DNA from: Orobanche coerulescens
Lineage: Eukaryota > Streptophyta > Magnoliopsida > Lamiales > Orobanchaceae
Reading direction: 5' to 3'
Assembly (NCBI GenBank): GCA_033398695.1
Contig: CM065809.1
Location: 170,428,501 to 170,492,500, forward strand
DNA length: 64,000 nucleotides
Shown here: positions 10,389-21,900 of the stretch, piece by piece
Position numbering within the stretch: position 1 is the first letter of the stretch
How the letters are laid out: each line of letters starts with the position of its first letter
Translations under genes and position numbers: made by a program
The notes under the pieces: model-generated
The model's input: only the letters and a program-made list of their open reading frames with translations
What the model was told of the DNA's origin: nothing
Database searches by the model: none

Positions 10389-11404
10389 ATGGATGCCGGA
10401 GGAAACCGTGGTCGTGGTCGTGGTTGTGGTCGTGGACGCGGCCGAGGATGTGGGGCAGCCGGTGGGGTGGCCACGTCGCATTCTTTGGGAGCCGGCAGTA
10501 CCGGTGACCGTCACAGTCATGCTTCTTCTCAGGAGCACGCCGACCTTGGTATTGCGGCCGTTATGCAGCAAATGGTAAACCAAATGGCGGCGATAACTCA
10601 AGTGGTTCAAAACCCCGATCAGGCCCATGCTAATCGGGACGGGGCAGACCGTTGGCTCCAAGATGTCATCAAGATGCATCCTCCTCAGTTTTCGGGAGCA
10701 TCAGACCCGATCGGCTGGGAGGGGTGGATCAAGGAGATATCAAAGGTCTTCATTGCCACCAACTGTCCCGAGGACCGCAAGGTCCCTATTGCCCAGTACT
10801 TTCTCACTGGGGACGCTATGGATTGGTGGGAGGCTGTGGGGCCCAAAGATCATGTTGCTTCGTGGGCCGAATTTCAGGAGCTGATGGAGACTGAATATTG
10901 TCTGTGGCCGGTCAGACAGGCTCGAGTGTATGCTTTCTATGATGCTCAACCACGGGATATTCCCGTATCCCAAGCTATTGCCGATTTTAACAAGGAGTTG
11001 GGCTATGTGAAGACCCAAGTTGTCGAAGAGAGCGACAAAATGTTCCATTTTTCCAGGAGGATGAAACTGTCCATTGGGACTATATGTCTGGACTCGTCTG
11101 CACTACTTTGAAGGATTATCAGAGTAGGGCCCTCGCTTATGATATGTCGGTGACGGCTAGTGATTTGGCTCGTGAGAGCAAGAAGCAGAAGTCGGTCGGA
11201 AATTTTTCTGGTCCCAAGAGTGGAGGCCAGCAGAAATCTCAGGCTGCAAATATTTCTACGGGCGGTTCGGCTCGTTTCTCTGGGAGCTTTTGGGGTGCCG
11301 CCGGAACCTCCGCTCGTGAACCCACATGCTTTAACTGTGGTGTGCAGGGCCATAGGAGCCGACTATGTCCTCATCCGAAGTTTACTTGTCATACTTGTGG
11401 ATAG
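10389..11404 (+). pseudogene. gag: gag of chromovirus, frameshifted
   Basis: Gag builds the particle and binds the RNA. The start at 10389 is chosen because it opens MDAGG followed by a Gly/Arg-rich tail typical of this family. A capsid core follows with DAMDWWEAVGP and AEFQELMETEYC (10800-10910). The frame shifts near 11066. The second frame (11084-11404) carries a complete CCHC knuckle CFNCGVQGHRSRLC and starts another with CHTCG. A TAG at 11402-11404 interrupts that knuckle, and the sequence LGHKAPFC continues in frame after it. A CAG-to-TAG change would explain the stop, which is an inference. The product would be truncated before protease. Confidence 0.88.
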
Positions 11405-13975
11405 TTGGGCCACAAGGCCCCCTTTTGTGAACAGATCAGACAGCTTCGCGGCGCCCGTTCTTCTCAACCAGTACCTATGGAGCCGAGTGTGAACCAGGGC
11501 TTATTTTCTCCGCCACCTCCACCGAGTGCCGGCCACGGTAGGGGTCGGGGTCAGCCCGCTAGAGGAGGAGCTTTCAGTGTCGGTTCTGCCCAGCCGCATA
11601 TCTACGAGATGAGGAGGGCCGATGATCCAGCAGCTACTGTGGCGACAGGTACCGTTCATGTCCATTCTCATCCTGTCAGTATGCTTTTCGATTCTGGTGC
11701 TACACATTCGTTCATATCGCTGGGGTGTGTGCGCCGTTTGAGTCTCGACTGTTTATTGCCTTGCGAGTCTTTCATCGTTAAACTTCCTAGCGGTGATAGG
11801 ATCGTTGGTGATCGAGAGGTCCGAGACTGTTCTGTGTTTATTTGTGAGAGAGCTTGGCTCTCTAATCTTATTGTTGTTGATATTGAGGGTGAGGATTTGA
11901 TTCTCGGGGATGATTGGCTCGAGCGGCATGGTGCAATCATGAACTACCGCACGAGGATCATTACCATGCTAGCCGAGGACGGCACCGAACATTCTTTCGC
12001 GGGGCGAAAGAGAAACCATAAGTTTGTTATTAACGCCTTGAAGACGATGAAACTCCTGCGAAAGGGGTGTACTGGTTATTGGTGCTACGCCTTGAAGGCG
12101 GAGAATGGTGGAGTCGAGCTTTCATCGATTCCAGTCGTTAGTGAGTTTCCTGATGTATTTCCTGACGAGTTACCGGGATTGCCACCGGATCGTGGGGTTG
12201 AGTTTGCTATAGAGTTAGAGCCGGGCGCGGCTCCGATTTCGAAGGCGTCGTATCGCATGGCACCTTCAGAGATGGCCGAGTTGAAGAAACAGTTGAGTGA
12301 GCTTCTTGAGTTGGGTTATATTCGACCGAGCGCTTCGCCTTGGGGCGCACCGGTCCTGTTTGTGCGTAAGAAGGATGGTTCACTGCGTTTGTGTATCGAC
12401 TATCGCGAACTGAACAAGGTGACCATCAAGAACAAGTATCCTTTGCCGAGGATTGATGACTTGTTCGATCAGTTGCAGGGAGCGGCGGTATTCTCAAAGA
12501 TTGATTTGAGATCGGGGTACTATCAGCTCCGGGTGAGGGAGTCCGATGTGCCGAAAACAGCTTTTCGGACGAGATACGGACATTATGAGTTTGTAGTTAT
12601 GCCTTTCGGGTTAACTAATGCGCCGGAGGTGTTCATGCAGTTGATGAACAAAGTCTTTATCGAGTATCTGGATAAGTGTGTCGTCGTCTTCATTGACGAT
12701 ATTCTTATCTATTCGAGGAATGAGGAAGAGCATGCCCATCATTTGTGGATAGTGTTAGACATTTTGAGGACCGAGCAACTCTATGCGAAGTTCTCGAAAT
12801 GTGAGTTCTGGCTGAAGGAAGTGATGTTTTTGGGTCACGTGATTTCAGCTGAGGGAGTTCGAGTGGATCCGCAGAAGATTGAGGCAGTGTTGGATTGGGC
12901 ACCGCCCAAGAATGTGAAGGAGATCCGTAGTTTCTTGGGCCTGGCCGGCTACTACCATAGGTTCGTCGAGGGTTTCTCGAAACTAGCTCGGCCACTTACA
13001 CAGTTGCTCCAGAAATCCGAGAAGTTCGTCTGGAATGACGAGAGGCAATCGAGTTTTGAGGAACTGAAGAGGCGTTTGACCTCAGCCCCAGTTTTGGCGT
13101 TGCCATGTGGCAACGAGGGTTTTTCCGTTTATAGTGATGCTTCGGGTCAGGGTCTTGGGTGCGTATTGATGCAGCATGGCAAGACCATTGCCTATGCGTC
13201 GAGACAGTTGAGGCCGTACGAGCTGAACTACCCCACTCATGATTTGGAGTTAGCGGCAGTTGTTTTTGCGCTCAAGATTTGGCGTCACTACCTTTTCGGC
13301 TCTGCATGTCAGATTTTTACCAATCATAAAAGTCTGAAATACATATTTACTCAGCGGGAGTTGAATATGAGGCAGAGGAGGTGGTTAGAGCTGATTAAGT
13401 ATTATGACCTCGAAATCCTTTATCATCCGGGCAAGGCGAACGTCGTGGCCGACGCCTTGAGTCGGAAACCGGTTGCGTTGCGAACGCTTGAGGTCCTTAC
13501 GTCTCAGTCTGAGCTTCGGTGGGCTTTGCTTGAGTTTGATGTTGAGGTTTTGTTGCCTGGGGCTGTCGGGCAACTTTGTGCTTTAGAGGTTTCGTCGTCT
13601 TTGATCGATGAAATTAAGCTGAAGCAGTTAGAGGATCCGATGATTACTCAAATCCGAGAGAACGTTCTTAAGGGAAAGTCTCCTGGGTTTGTGATTCATG
13701 AGGATGGTGTTTTGAGATTCCAGAGTCAGCTTTGTGTACCGAACGACTCAGAGTTGAGGCAGAGTATTTTGCGCGAGGCCCATGCTACGCCTTACTCCGT
13801 TCATCCTGGTTCGAGTAAGATGTACAAAGACCTAAGGAGGAATTTCTGGTGGAACGATATGAAGGAAGAGGTCGCGCAGTTTGTGGCGAGATGTTTGACT
13901 TGTCAGCAGGTCAAAATAGAGCATCAGCGACCGACTGGGTTATTACAGTCACTTCCCGTTCCGGAATGGAAATGA
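11405..13975 (+). CDS. pol: Pol: protease, reverse transcriptase, RNase H, integrase zinc region
   Basis: This 856-codon frame would cleave the polyprotein and copy RNA to DNA in the particle. Domains in order: rest of the Gag knuckle (1-12), aspartic protease with [10 protein letters not shown] (Asp at 11690), reverse transcriptase with [10 protein letters not shown] (12692-12700), RNase H with YSDASG and DLELAAVV, then the His/Cys zinc region of integrase with CLTCQQVK near the end. The third RNase H acidic residue, normally the Asp of TDHKSL, is Asn here (codon 13322-13324), which should impair RNA removal. The frame is open over its length but has no start of its own; it is read through from gag in this family. 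It ends in TGA (13973-13975) after PVPEWK, where homologues have Trp. Confidence 0.93.
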   Translation: MGHKAPFCEQIRQLRGARSSQPVPMEPSVNQGLFSPPPPPSAGHGRGRGQPARGGAFSVGSAQPHIYEMRRADDPAATVATGTVHVHSHPVSMLFDSGATHSFISLGCVRRLSLDCLLPCESFIVKLPSGDRIVGDREVRDCSVFICERAWLSNLIVVDIEGEDLILGDDWLERHGAIMNYRTRIITMLAEDGTEHSFAGRKRNHKFVINALKTMKLLRKGCTGYWCYALKAENGGVELSSIPVVSEFPDVFPDELPGLPPDRGVEFAIELEPGAAPISKASYRMAPSEMAELKKQLSELLELGYIRPSASPWGAPVLFVRKKDGSLRLCIDYRELNKVTIKNKYPLPRIDDLFDQLQGAAVFSKIDLRSGYYQLRVRESDVPKTAFRTRYGHYEFVVMPFGLTNAPEVFMQLMNKVFIEYLDKCVVVFIDDILIYSRNEEEHAHHLWIVLDILRTEQLYAKFSKCEFWLKEVMFLGHVISAEGVRVDPQKIEAVLDWAPPKNVKEIRSFLGLAGYYHRFVEGFSKLARPLTQLLQKSEKFVWNDERQSSFEELKRRLTSAPVLALPCGNEGFSVYSDASGQGLGCVLMQHGKTIAYASRQLRPYELNYPTHDLELAAVVFALKIWRHYLFGSACQIFTNHKSLKYIFTQRELNMRQRRWLELIKYYDLEILYHPGKANVVADALSRKPVALRTLEVLTSQSELRWALLEFDVEVLLPGAVGQLCALEVSSSLIDEIKLKQLEDPMITQIRENVLKGKSPGFVIHEDGVLRFQSQLCVPNDSELRQSILREAHATPYSVHPGSSKMYKDLRRNFWWNDMKEEVAQFVARCLTCQQVKIEHQRPTGLLQSLPVPEWK

Positions 13976-15031
13976 GAAGATATATCGATGGATTTCATTA
14001 CGAGTTTGCCGAGATCAAGATCGGGCATGAATATGGTTTGGGTGATTGTTGATCGTCTGACCAAGTCGGCACATTTTCTGGGCATCAAGGACACTTGGGG
14101 CCCGGAGAAGTTGGTTCGTGTATTTATCGCGCAGATTGTGAGGCTTCACGGTACTCCGAAGTCTATTGTTTCGGATCGTGATGGCCGTTTTGTATCACAC
14201 TTTTGGCAGGCGGTGCATAAGGCGTTGGGTACTCGTTTGCATCTGAGTACCTCTTTTCACCCCCAGTCAGATGGGCAGTCGGAGCGCACTATCCAGACAT
14301 TTGAGGATATGTTGCGTGCTTGTGCTCTCGATTGGAGCAATGACTGGGAGGAGCATTTGCCATTGATCGAATTCACGTACAACAACAGTTGGCACGCGTC
14401 GATTCGGATGGCACCGTATGAGGCACTTTATGGGCGGCGATGTCGATCACCGATTTGTTGGAATGAGGCGTCCGATTTGGTCGGGACCGAGCCGGATGTC
14501 GTTTTAGAGACGAGGCGGAAGATAGACTTAATTCGAGAATGGATGTTGACTGCCCAGAGTCGACAGAAGTCATATGCCGATGTCCGTCGTCGACCTTTAG
14601 AATTCGAGGTGGGAGACCACGTTTTGTTGAAGGTGTCGCCGACAAGAGGAGTTTTCCGTTTCGGGAAGAAGGGGAAGCTGAGTCCGAGATTTATTGGACC
14701 CTTCGAGATTCTCGAGAGAGTCGGTGAGTTAGCATACCGTTTGGCATTACCTCCGGCCTTGAGTCGCGTGCATAGCGTTTTCCATGTTTCCCAGCTAAGG
14801 AAATATGTCCCGGATCCTAGTCATATCATCGACTATAGTGAGATCGATATTGCCGAGGACTTTACCTTCGAGGAGCGTCCCTTGAAGATTTTGGAGCACC
14901 GTGATAAACGACTAAGGCATAGGACCATCCCTTTGGTCAAGGTGCAGTGGTCGAGACATGGTGTCGAGGAGGAAACTTGGGAAACCGAGGATAGCATGCG
15001 TGCTAGATACCCCGAGTTGTTTGTTTATTAA
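13976..15031 (+). CDS. pol: Integrase core and chromodomain of chromovirus
   Basis: This is in the same frame as the preceding pol segment, separated by the single TGA at 13973-13975. The integrase core inserts the cDNA. Catalytic acids are visible in MDFITSLP, SDRDGRFVS and GQSERTIQ. A GPFEILERVGELAYRLALP segment (integrase C-terminal domain) follows, then a chromodomain-like end with PLVKVQWSRHG and ETWETEDSMR. Chromodomains direct some Ty3/gypsy elements to marked chromatin. The stop at 15029-15031 is followed by the polypurine tract. An ATG at 13988 exists but is unlikely to be a real start. Confidence 0.92.
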   Translation, partial: EDISMDFITSLPRSRSGMNMVWVIVDRLTKSAHFLGIKDTWGPEKLVRVFIAQIVRLHGTPKSIVSDRDGRFVSHFWQAVHKALGTRLHLSTSFHPQSDGQSERTIQTFEDMLRACALDWSNDWEEHLPLIEFTYNNSWHASIRMAPYEALYGRRCRSPICWNEASDLVGTEPDVVLETRRKIDLIREWMLTAQSRQKSYADVRRRPLEFEVGDHVLLKVSPTRGVFRFGKKGKLSPRFIGPFEILERVGELAYRLALPPALSRVHSVFHVSQLRKYVPDPSHIIDYSEIDIAEDFTFEERPLKILEHRDKRLRHRTIPLVKVQWSRHGVEEETWETEDSMRARYPELFVY

Positions 15032-15053
15032 GTTTCGGGACGAAACTTATTTC

Positions 15054-15066
15054 TAGAGGGGTAGAA
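15054..15066 (+). other. Polypurine tract of chromovirus
   Basis: AGAGGGGTAGAA directly precedes the 3' LTR start TGTAATATCC. Position and composition fit plus-strand priming. The same motif precedes the 3' LTR of element X. Confidence 0.85.
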
Positions 15067-17333
15067 TGTAATATCCGCATTTTTCTTCTTTTTCCGATAT
15101 TCCCGTTTTGGTGTATTTTCATTTTTTTTGTAACTCGCTTGTAACCATGTCGACATTTTGAATCTATGTTATTCTTGGAGTTTCTCCATCTGGGATGATC
15201 TTGGTGATGTTTTGATATTATTCCATTTTATGTCATGTATTATGGCATGGACGTTCGATTCTCGTGGAACTCGTTCGCTTTTGTAATTTCTTTGGTTTCA
15301 CACGTTCGTATAGCTGAGTTGTTCGTGTTGGGAGTTTCGGTTTGTTAATCCGACGTCGTATCGCGGATTTTGAACGTTTGAGCCGTTTCGTAATTTCCCT
15401 AAGTTTAGGGTATTCTTGTTATCTTTGTTGTTCCTGAACCTTCGGGCATTCGGAATCACGCTACATCATAACGTTTTGGTTTCTGACTTAAATCCGTGGT
15501 GAGTGTATCCGTTGGTCGTGGATACACCTTGTTATTTTTCTCTTTTCGATCGTCTCCTCGTCGAGCACTGTTTCAGACTATGGCCTACTGTCACAGGCTA
15601 TGTTACGGCCGTAAGCCATATATGTTACGGCCGTAATAATCGAGAGTTACGGCCGTAAACTTCCTTCATACGGCCGTAACAAGGCTTCGTTTCTTACCTC
15701 CTGGTCTAGTTCCGAGTTACGGGCGTATCATGTTCGAGTTACGACCGTAAGTATCGATACGGCCGTAATGGTGTTCTTGATACGACCGTATGCGTCATTC
15801 GTCAAATTTGCCCAGTTCTCTCCAGAGGCCAGTTACGGCCGTAAGAGAGTCAGGTTACAGCCGTAATGTTCCTATGTTACGGCCGTATGTGGGGTGTGTT
15901 ACGGCCGTAACACCTGCCAGTATATAAACTGGCAGCGGCCCAGTTTTTCCTCATTTCTCACATCTCTCTCTTCTCTTCGCGACGGGAGCGACGACAGAGG
16001 CTAGGGTTCGTCCGATTTCGATCCAAACTCCATTGTAAGGGCATATTCAAGTATCATATCATCCACCTATCACTAATCATCCATCGTTCATCTTCGAATC
16101 AAGGTAAAATCTCTTAGAACCCTACTTTTGGATAAATTGGGGGTTTTGGGATTTTCGTCCGATTCGTTCCATTTTGTTGGTTAATCCATGATGAATATGA
16201 TTAATCTTGTTGGTATCATTAGTTTTCCTACGGATTCATGGTATATTTTCATAGTTTTACGGAATCGAGAGGGTTTGGTTGTGGTCCGCCCTTGTTGTTA
16301 TTTTTGTACGAATATACATGAATCGTAGGCGGGTTTGCGGGTGTATTCCATTTCCGTATTCGTATAGAGTTGGTTGTGATTATGTTCTTCAAATCGTTAG
16401 GTTCGGTTCCGTTGATTCCTAGCGTTCGTCGGTGATTATCCTTTCCGTTCGTTGTGTCATCAATTATTCAAGGCAAGTATTTTTGGAAACCTTTATGCTT
16501 AACGTGGAATGGTAATGTATTTTGTGTGCGATTTGCTCACCTCGTGTTGGTCCGACGGGATCAAGGAGGGAATCCAAAGGGTTGAGTCCTGGTTCATGAG
16601 TTTGTATAGCTAGCCAGTTCGGGAGGGTCCTTAGAGGCCTCGGGCGGGATCAATGATATTACTCTGTTCCCAAGGCGATGCATGTGCGTGTTTTGTTTTT
16701 ATAATGTGGCCAACTCGGGAGGGTCCTTAGAGGCCTCGGGCGGGATCTATGATATTACTCTGTTCCCAAGGCAAATTGTTTGACTGTTTGTTTCCGGAAA
16801 AGACATGTCTGGTTTTGACTTTTGAAATTGATATTGGTGCATGTACTATGAAATGTGTAAGCGATTGGTTTGCCTTGATTACTTGTACTAGCGTAATTGC
16901 TAACCCCTTTGGGGACCCGTTTTGGGGAAATTCTTGTTATGGATTTCAGGTTATGATTATCCGGACGAGCGGGCACCGGGACAGTACGAGTATGTTGGCG
17001 AGGGTCGTTGACATGTGCATTTGGGTCTTTTTATTTCTTTTGTCCATTTCGATTTGGTTGTTCTCACAATTATAAACTTATAGATTGTACTCGCGAGTAC
17101 TTAGGCTTTTCATTTCAAACTCCGTATTGTATTACTTTAAAATTGTTACATTGTCGGTTGATGCTTATTTCGCCGGTTGCTCCGGGCATATCTTTTTATG
17201 TCATATCATTTAAATGTGTGTCCTCGCTAACCGAGATGGTTAGTCGAGTGGAGTTTTCTTGTTTATAGCCTGGTGGGTCCCATGTAGGGGTCCACGACGC
17301 TGTAATATACTCTGAATATCTCGGGGTGTTACA
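15067..17333 (+). repeat. 3' LTR of chromovirus, complete
   Basis: 2267 bases from TGTAATATCC to GGGGTGTTACA. It contains the TTACGGCCGTAA array (15600-15910), TATA in an inverted repeat (15914-15935), a donor-like site at 16104, a repeated GGGAGGGTCC block (near 16621 and 16718) and an acceptor-like site after 16949. Athila integrase sequence resumes at 17334. The other target duplication lies outside the window. Confidence 0.95.
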
Positions 17334-17610
17334 TTAGCATCGTTAGTTCGGGTTGGAATTGCTTCCACCCACTTAGAGACGTAGTCTACAACAACTAGAA
17401 TATACTCAAAACCATGGAAAAGTGGAAAAGGACCCATAAAATCAACTCCTCAAACATCGAAAAGTTCCACAACAAGATTGTTTGTCAACGACATCTCATT
17501 CCTTTTGCTTATATTCCCCATTCGTTGACAACGATCGCAACTCTTGCAATGGTAATAGGCATCCTTAAATAATGTTGGCCAGTAGAATCCCGATTGAAGG
17601 ACCTTGTGTA
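17334..17610 (-). pseudogene. pol: Athila A integrase fragment
   Basis: The minus-strand reading gives the zinc region [12 protein letters not shown] and then the core with [19 protein letters not shown]. The piece is bounded by two insertions and aligns with 31359-31620 of Athila B. A TGA at 17450-17452 lies where related integrases have Trp, and the same stop is present in Athila B at 31471-31473. Confidence 0.88.
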
Positions 17611-18189
17611 TGTAATATCCGCAATTTTCGATTTTCGGTAAATTTCTTTTTTTCATTTGGAGTCTTTTTTGACGACTCGTTCATGACCGTTTCGTCATTC
17701 TGAGAATGATTAACTCTACACTTTTTGACATCCGAATTCGTTTCGATGTCGTTTTGTTGAGTTCCGTGCTTTTAGCGACTTTTCCGCACTTGAGTTCGAT
17801 TCTTGCGAATCTCATTCGAAACTGCTGTTTCGAGTTTCCCGTAAGTCCGTTTAACTTTGTTAGAAGTGTTGTGAACTTCGATTTGGTTATTCGATCACGT
17901 ATCGTGATTTTCGGGCGTTTTGGGCCATTTTGTAATTTCCTTAAAGTTACGGGTATCCATATCTGTAATTGTTGCCTCGACCCGTTTCTTGGTCGCGTAT
18001 GATTAATTATGGTATTATGTTTTCATTTCGGATCGTTGATGTTGTCCGCGAACTTTTCGTCGTGTTCGTTCCGTATGTTTTCGGAAATCGAGTCGTCGAG
18101 TCCTGACGGCCGAAAGCACCGCCGACGGCGGGTCCTAGCCGGACGGCTATGGCACCGCCGGGCCGACGCGAAGGAACCGGGCGAGCGCG

Positions 18190-18592
18190 CCATCGGGCGG
18201 TCGCGCGCTTAATCGGGCAGGAGTAGCGCACGTTACGCGCCGGCCGACGACGCCATCGGGTCGGGCGTAGAGGTTACGAGGTTCTCGACTCGGGAGGATC
18301 GGCAGTAGCGCGCCATCGCTTGGCCGTGGCGCACGGTAATCGGCAGGGTAGCGACGCCGCCGGCCGACTAGCGACGTTACAGGCGAGCTGCTTAGTCCAG
18401 AGGTTATCGACAGGCCATGCGCGCGCAGGCTTCCGGCCGTAGCGCACGCTAGCGGGGGTCGGGCGGACAGGTCACGGTCTGTAGGATTGGTCGGTGGTGC
18501 CGGGTCGTGCAGGCCCTGGCCGAGGGTACTGGGCCGATACTGGCCGATAGCGCACGCTAGTCCGGGAAGGCTAGCGCATGCTAGTTCCGGCC
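18190..18592. promoter_or_regulatory. GC-rich palindrome array and TATA of the solo LTR
   Basis: Words such as TAGCGCACG, GCGCGC and GCACGCTAG recur on both strands immediately upstream of the AGTATAAATG TATA box. The same word family fills the array at 63470-63955. Open frames running through this region on the minus strand are composition effects. Confidence 0.65.
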
Positions 18593-19702
18593 CAGTATAA
18601 ATGTGACAGAGCAGTCGCGTTTTCATTCATTTTTCACTTTCTTCCTTCTCTGTCCGTGGCTGGCGATTCGGAAATGACGAAGCCATGTTGTTTAACAACA
18701 AATCCATGAAGTTCTTGAGTTCATAACATCAATCAATCATCTGTTATCATCCTTTGATCCAGCGAATCAAGGTGAGATTTTCTAGAACCCTAGTTTCTTG
18801 GAATTTTGGGGTTTTTGCGTTTTTGTCCGATTCGTTCCGTATTGTTGATTAATTCATGATGGGTATGATTAATCTTGGTAGTATTCTTGTGTTTAACATC
18901 ATTTAATCCATTGTTCTTCGTCGAATCGAAGTATATTTCTTGATTTCCTTCGAATCGACTTTTTGAGGGATTTGTTCTCGATCTCGTTTTCCACCCATTT
19001 TTTATGGATCGATTGTGGTTAAATGATGTTGTTAAACATATTCTATGGATTGTATATCTATATTTCAACTTGGAATTCCGTTTTCGTGTTTTGACGGGAC
19101 GAATCGTGTTCTTGGCCGTTTTGGGAAAAATCCTTGAATTTTCGTCATTCGTTCCTTGAATTCAGCGGCGTTGGGTCATACTTTGGAATTCATTTTCGTT
19201 GTTATATTTGTCCTTCGTAGTTTATTATCGCGAGTTGGCATTCGGTGGAGTCGGTGAGTTCGTAGTCGGTTCGTGCCAACCTACTTCGGTCGATTCTCTG
19301 CGTTATTCTTATTCGAGGCAAGTACCTTGCTCATACATTTCTTATTTTGTGGATATGATGATCGGTGATCGTCTTGGTGTGTTTCTTTGGTTGTTTGAAA
19401 TGAAGTTTCAAAAGATTTCGGTTTGGCCTCGTTAAAGGCTCTCTTTCAAAATGCGTGTGTGTTTTGTGAATGGTGTGTTTGGGAATTGATTATGATTTGA
19501 TCATTTTGAACGTTGAAGGCTTTGATGATATCCCTGTTGTTTAAAGTTATGGAATCGTGTATTCCGTATTTAATCTTGTTATTGTGTTTTTGAAGAGTTT
19601 GATAATGGTGTGGGATTAGTGGCTATCTCTAGTAAGTATTCTTGATGAACTTACATTCTTAGCATATTAGTATTGCATGAGTAACGTGTGTGTGTGTATG
19701 CT

Positions 19703-19834
19703 CACTATGGGTTAGATCCGACGGAGTCTCGGTAGGGGTCCACAGAGATGTGGATCCGCGAGCTTGCTTTTAACCACTATGGGTTAGATCCGACGGGGTC
19801 TCGGTAGGGGTCCACGGAGGGGTGGATCCACGGT
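19703..19834 (+). repeat. Two tandem units of 72 bases inside the solo LTR
   Basis: The units begin CACTATGGGTTAGATCCGAC at 19703 and 19775 and contain GTCTCGGTAGGGGTCCAC. The same repeat is present in reverse in LTR Y at about 45960-46085. The function is unknown. Confidence 0.85.
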
Positions 19835-20845
19835 TAATTGTGGTGCATTTTACAAATGTGATTTGATTATGGCATTTCCGGAAATGAGTGCTTTTGAACG
19901 ATTTTCATGATTGCATGCATCGACTAAGTGTGTAAGAGGTAAGTTGTTCGTTTGGCTTACTTGGCTAGGATGGTACTAGAGTATTTTGTTGTTAGTGTTA
20001 AATCCTTTATTTGTGGATTTTGATGTTGGGAGACGAACCTTGTGGTCGTTCTTGTGTACTGTGAGTTGATGAGATTTGGGGCTAAAATCCCAATGGTTTT
20101 GTAAAAGTCATTTTACGGATTTGGGGCTAAAATCCCAACGGTTTGGTAAAGGTCATTTTTCGGAAAGTAAACCTTTGGGGCGGTGACCCCTTTCGTATTT
20201 TGGGTTTTGAAAAGTAGGATTTGATAATCCTAAATCGTTTTCTATTAAAACTCCCGATGGTATTTCAAATCATTTTATAAATTGTTTCCCTTGATATTTT
20301 GATCTTGAAATTTTGGGAAGTCTTTACTCAAACTCTCGCCTCGGAAAGTGTTCATCTTGTTGTATTTGAATCTTTGAGGATCCGGATTATTATCGTTCAT
20401 GGAATGTGAATTGTATGACTCGTATTTTTGCACTTGTACTTGCACTAGCAAAGCAGTGGAGTTTTGCTAACCCCCGAGTATTCGGGGGGTGGATGTCTAT
20501 TTTTGCATTCAGGTTTTGGAGCATAACACAGGGTCGGCACAAAGGATGATGAAAGATGATCGATACTAATCACATGAGGAACCGTACATTGTTTATTGGT
20601 TCGGTTGTACTTTATTTTCCGCTGCTATATTTTTCCCGTTGTACGGGTGTGGTTGTGTTTTGACCCCTGCGTGGGCATGAGTTGTATTTGAGTTGTATGT
20701 ATTTATTGAAAGACCAAATAGGTCTACTGAGTCATTTTAGCCTTAAAGGCATGGTTGAGTTGTTATATGTTGTTACCAGCCTGGTAGATCCTTGAGGAAA
20801 GGTTCTACGGCGTGTAATATCCCTGAGCGGATTGGGGGTGTTATA

Positions 20846-21900
20846 GTTTACCGTTTTCTTTGCGCTAAAATGTCCCCAACAATGCAACTCATGGCAAAAT
20901 AACAATATGCTCTCGTGCTCTTCCTCCGGGACGCAACGTCGGAATATCTGATCAGGCCCCAACCTGAATAAGTAGGGCTCGTCCCAAAAGTAATGCCTGC
21001 ACATGGAAACAAACCTCTTCTTCCCTTGATAGGTCAAGTCGGGCTGCAAAACACCACTAACAATGTAATTGACAATATCAGCATACCAAGGTGTCCTTGT
21101 TACATCGAATAATTGCTCGTCAGGGAAAGTTTCAACAATTGGCAAAGGATTATCGAGCTTAAAATTATCTCCCTCGGTTAGCCTAGATAGATGGTCGGCA
21201 CCTACATTTTCCGAGCCCTTTTTATCTTTGAACTCCAAATCAAATTCTTGCAGCAGAAGAACCCACCGAATTAATCTTGGTTTTGCATTGGATTTTTTTA
21301 ATAAATATTTCAATGCGGCGTGATCCGTATGCACAATTACTTTTGAGCCAACCAAGTAGGATCGAAATTTATCTAAAGAATACACAACGGCTAAAAATTG
21401 TTTTTCGGTGGTGGTGTAATTAGCCTGAGCTTCATCGAGTGTTTTGCTCGCATAGTAAATCACGTGGAAAAATTTATTCACTCTTTGCCCCAAAACGGCA
21501 CCTATAGCAAAGTCGGACGCATCGCACATAATTTCAAACGGGAGAGACCAATCGGGAGCAACAACAATAGGTGTGGAAGTTAACTTTTCTTTCAAAGCAT
21601 TAAAACCAATTAAACATTCCTCAGTGAAATCAAATTTAGCATCTTTGCACAAAAGGTTACTCAAAGGGCGGGCAATTTTCGAAAAATCTTTAATGAAACG
21701 CCTATAAAACCCGGCATGCCCTAAAAAGCTTCGAACCTCTTTGACACATGAAGGCGGAGGTAATTTAACAATTAAATCATCTTTAGCCTTGTCAACCTCC
21801 ATTCCTTTATTGGAAACCACATGACCTAGAACAAGACCTTGTTTTACCATAAAATGACTCTTTTCCCAACTAAGTGTAAGGTTACACTCAATACATCGTT
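20846..21900 (-). pseudogene. pol: Athila A RT end, RNase H and integrase zinc region
   Basis: The minus-strand reading contains the RT thumb ([20 protein letters not shown]), RNase H ([33 protein letters not shown]) and the first His residues of the integrase zinc region ([14 protein letters not shown]), then is cut by the solo LTR. It is joined to the preceding RT segment only through a one-base deletion near 21898, seen by comparison with 32690 of Athila B. The RNase H acids are kept. The break makes it non-functional. Confidence 0.88.

Larger units (their letters stand above)
1..17333 (+). mobile_element. Ty3/gypsy chromovirus (Tekay/Del-like), left end cut by window edge
   Basis: This is a long LTR retrotransposon in the order 5' LTR, primer-binding site, Gag, protease, reverse transcriptase, RNase H, integrase, chromodomain, polypurine tract, 3' LTR. 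The domain order and C-terminal chromodomain place it among chromoviruses; the 2.27-kb LTRs and Met-tRNA primer site suggest the Tekay/Del clade, which is an inference. The 3' LTR is complete and the 5' LTR lacks its start because the window opens inside it. A Tat-like element is nested at 436-8855. The chromovirus lies in the integrase region of an Athila element, whose sequence resumes at 17334. Gag has a frameshift and a stop, pol has a stop before integrase, and one RNase H catalytic residue is changed, so this copy is unlikely to move by itself. Confidence 0.93.
17611..20845 (+). mobile_element. Solo LTR, 3.2 kb, in Athila A
   Basis: It begins TGTAATATCC and ends GGGTGTTATA, with the canonical final ACA changed to ATA. 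Flanks gtgta (17606-17610) and gttta (20846-20850) look like a target duplication with one mutation, and the uninterrupted site is seen at about 31625 in Athila B. No internal domain is present, so it is probably a product of LTR-LTR recombination. It contains a GC-rich array of AGCGCACGCTA-like words (18200-18590), TATA near 18593, a donor-like GGTGAG at 18772, two 72-base tandem units (19703-19834), paired stem-loops (20440-20495) and an acceptor-like CATTCAG ending at 20512. Confidence 0.88.

Noticed and set aside
10262..10679. Minus-strand frames opposite the start of chromovirus gag
   Set aside because: They arise from the Gly/Arg-coding GGTCGT repeat of gag read in reverse (runs of Thr or Pro/Arg) and have no independent support.
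18147..18626. 159-codon minus-strand frame in the solo LTR
   Set aside because: It coincides with the GC-rich palindrome array, where stop codons are rare in all frames. The composition is Arg/Pro/Ala-rich with no recognisable motif.
20450..20495. CCCCCGA/TCGGGGG stem-loop as a bacterial-type terminator
   Set aside because: There is no following T run, and the context is a plant LTR. It is better considered an RNA structure near a splice or poly(A) site.
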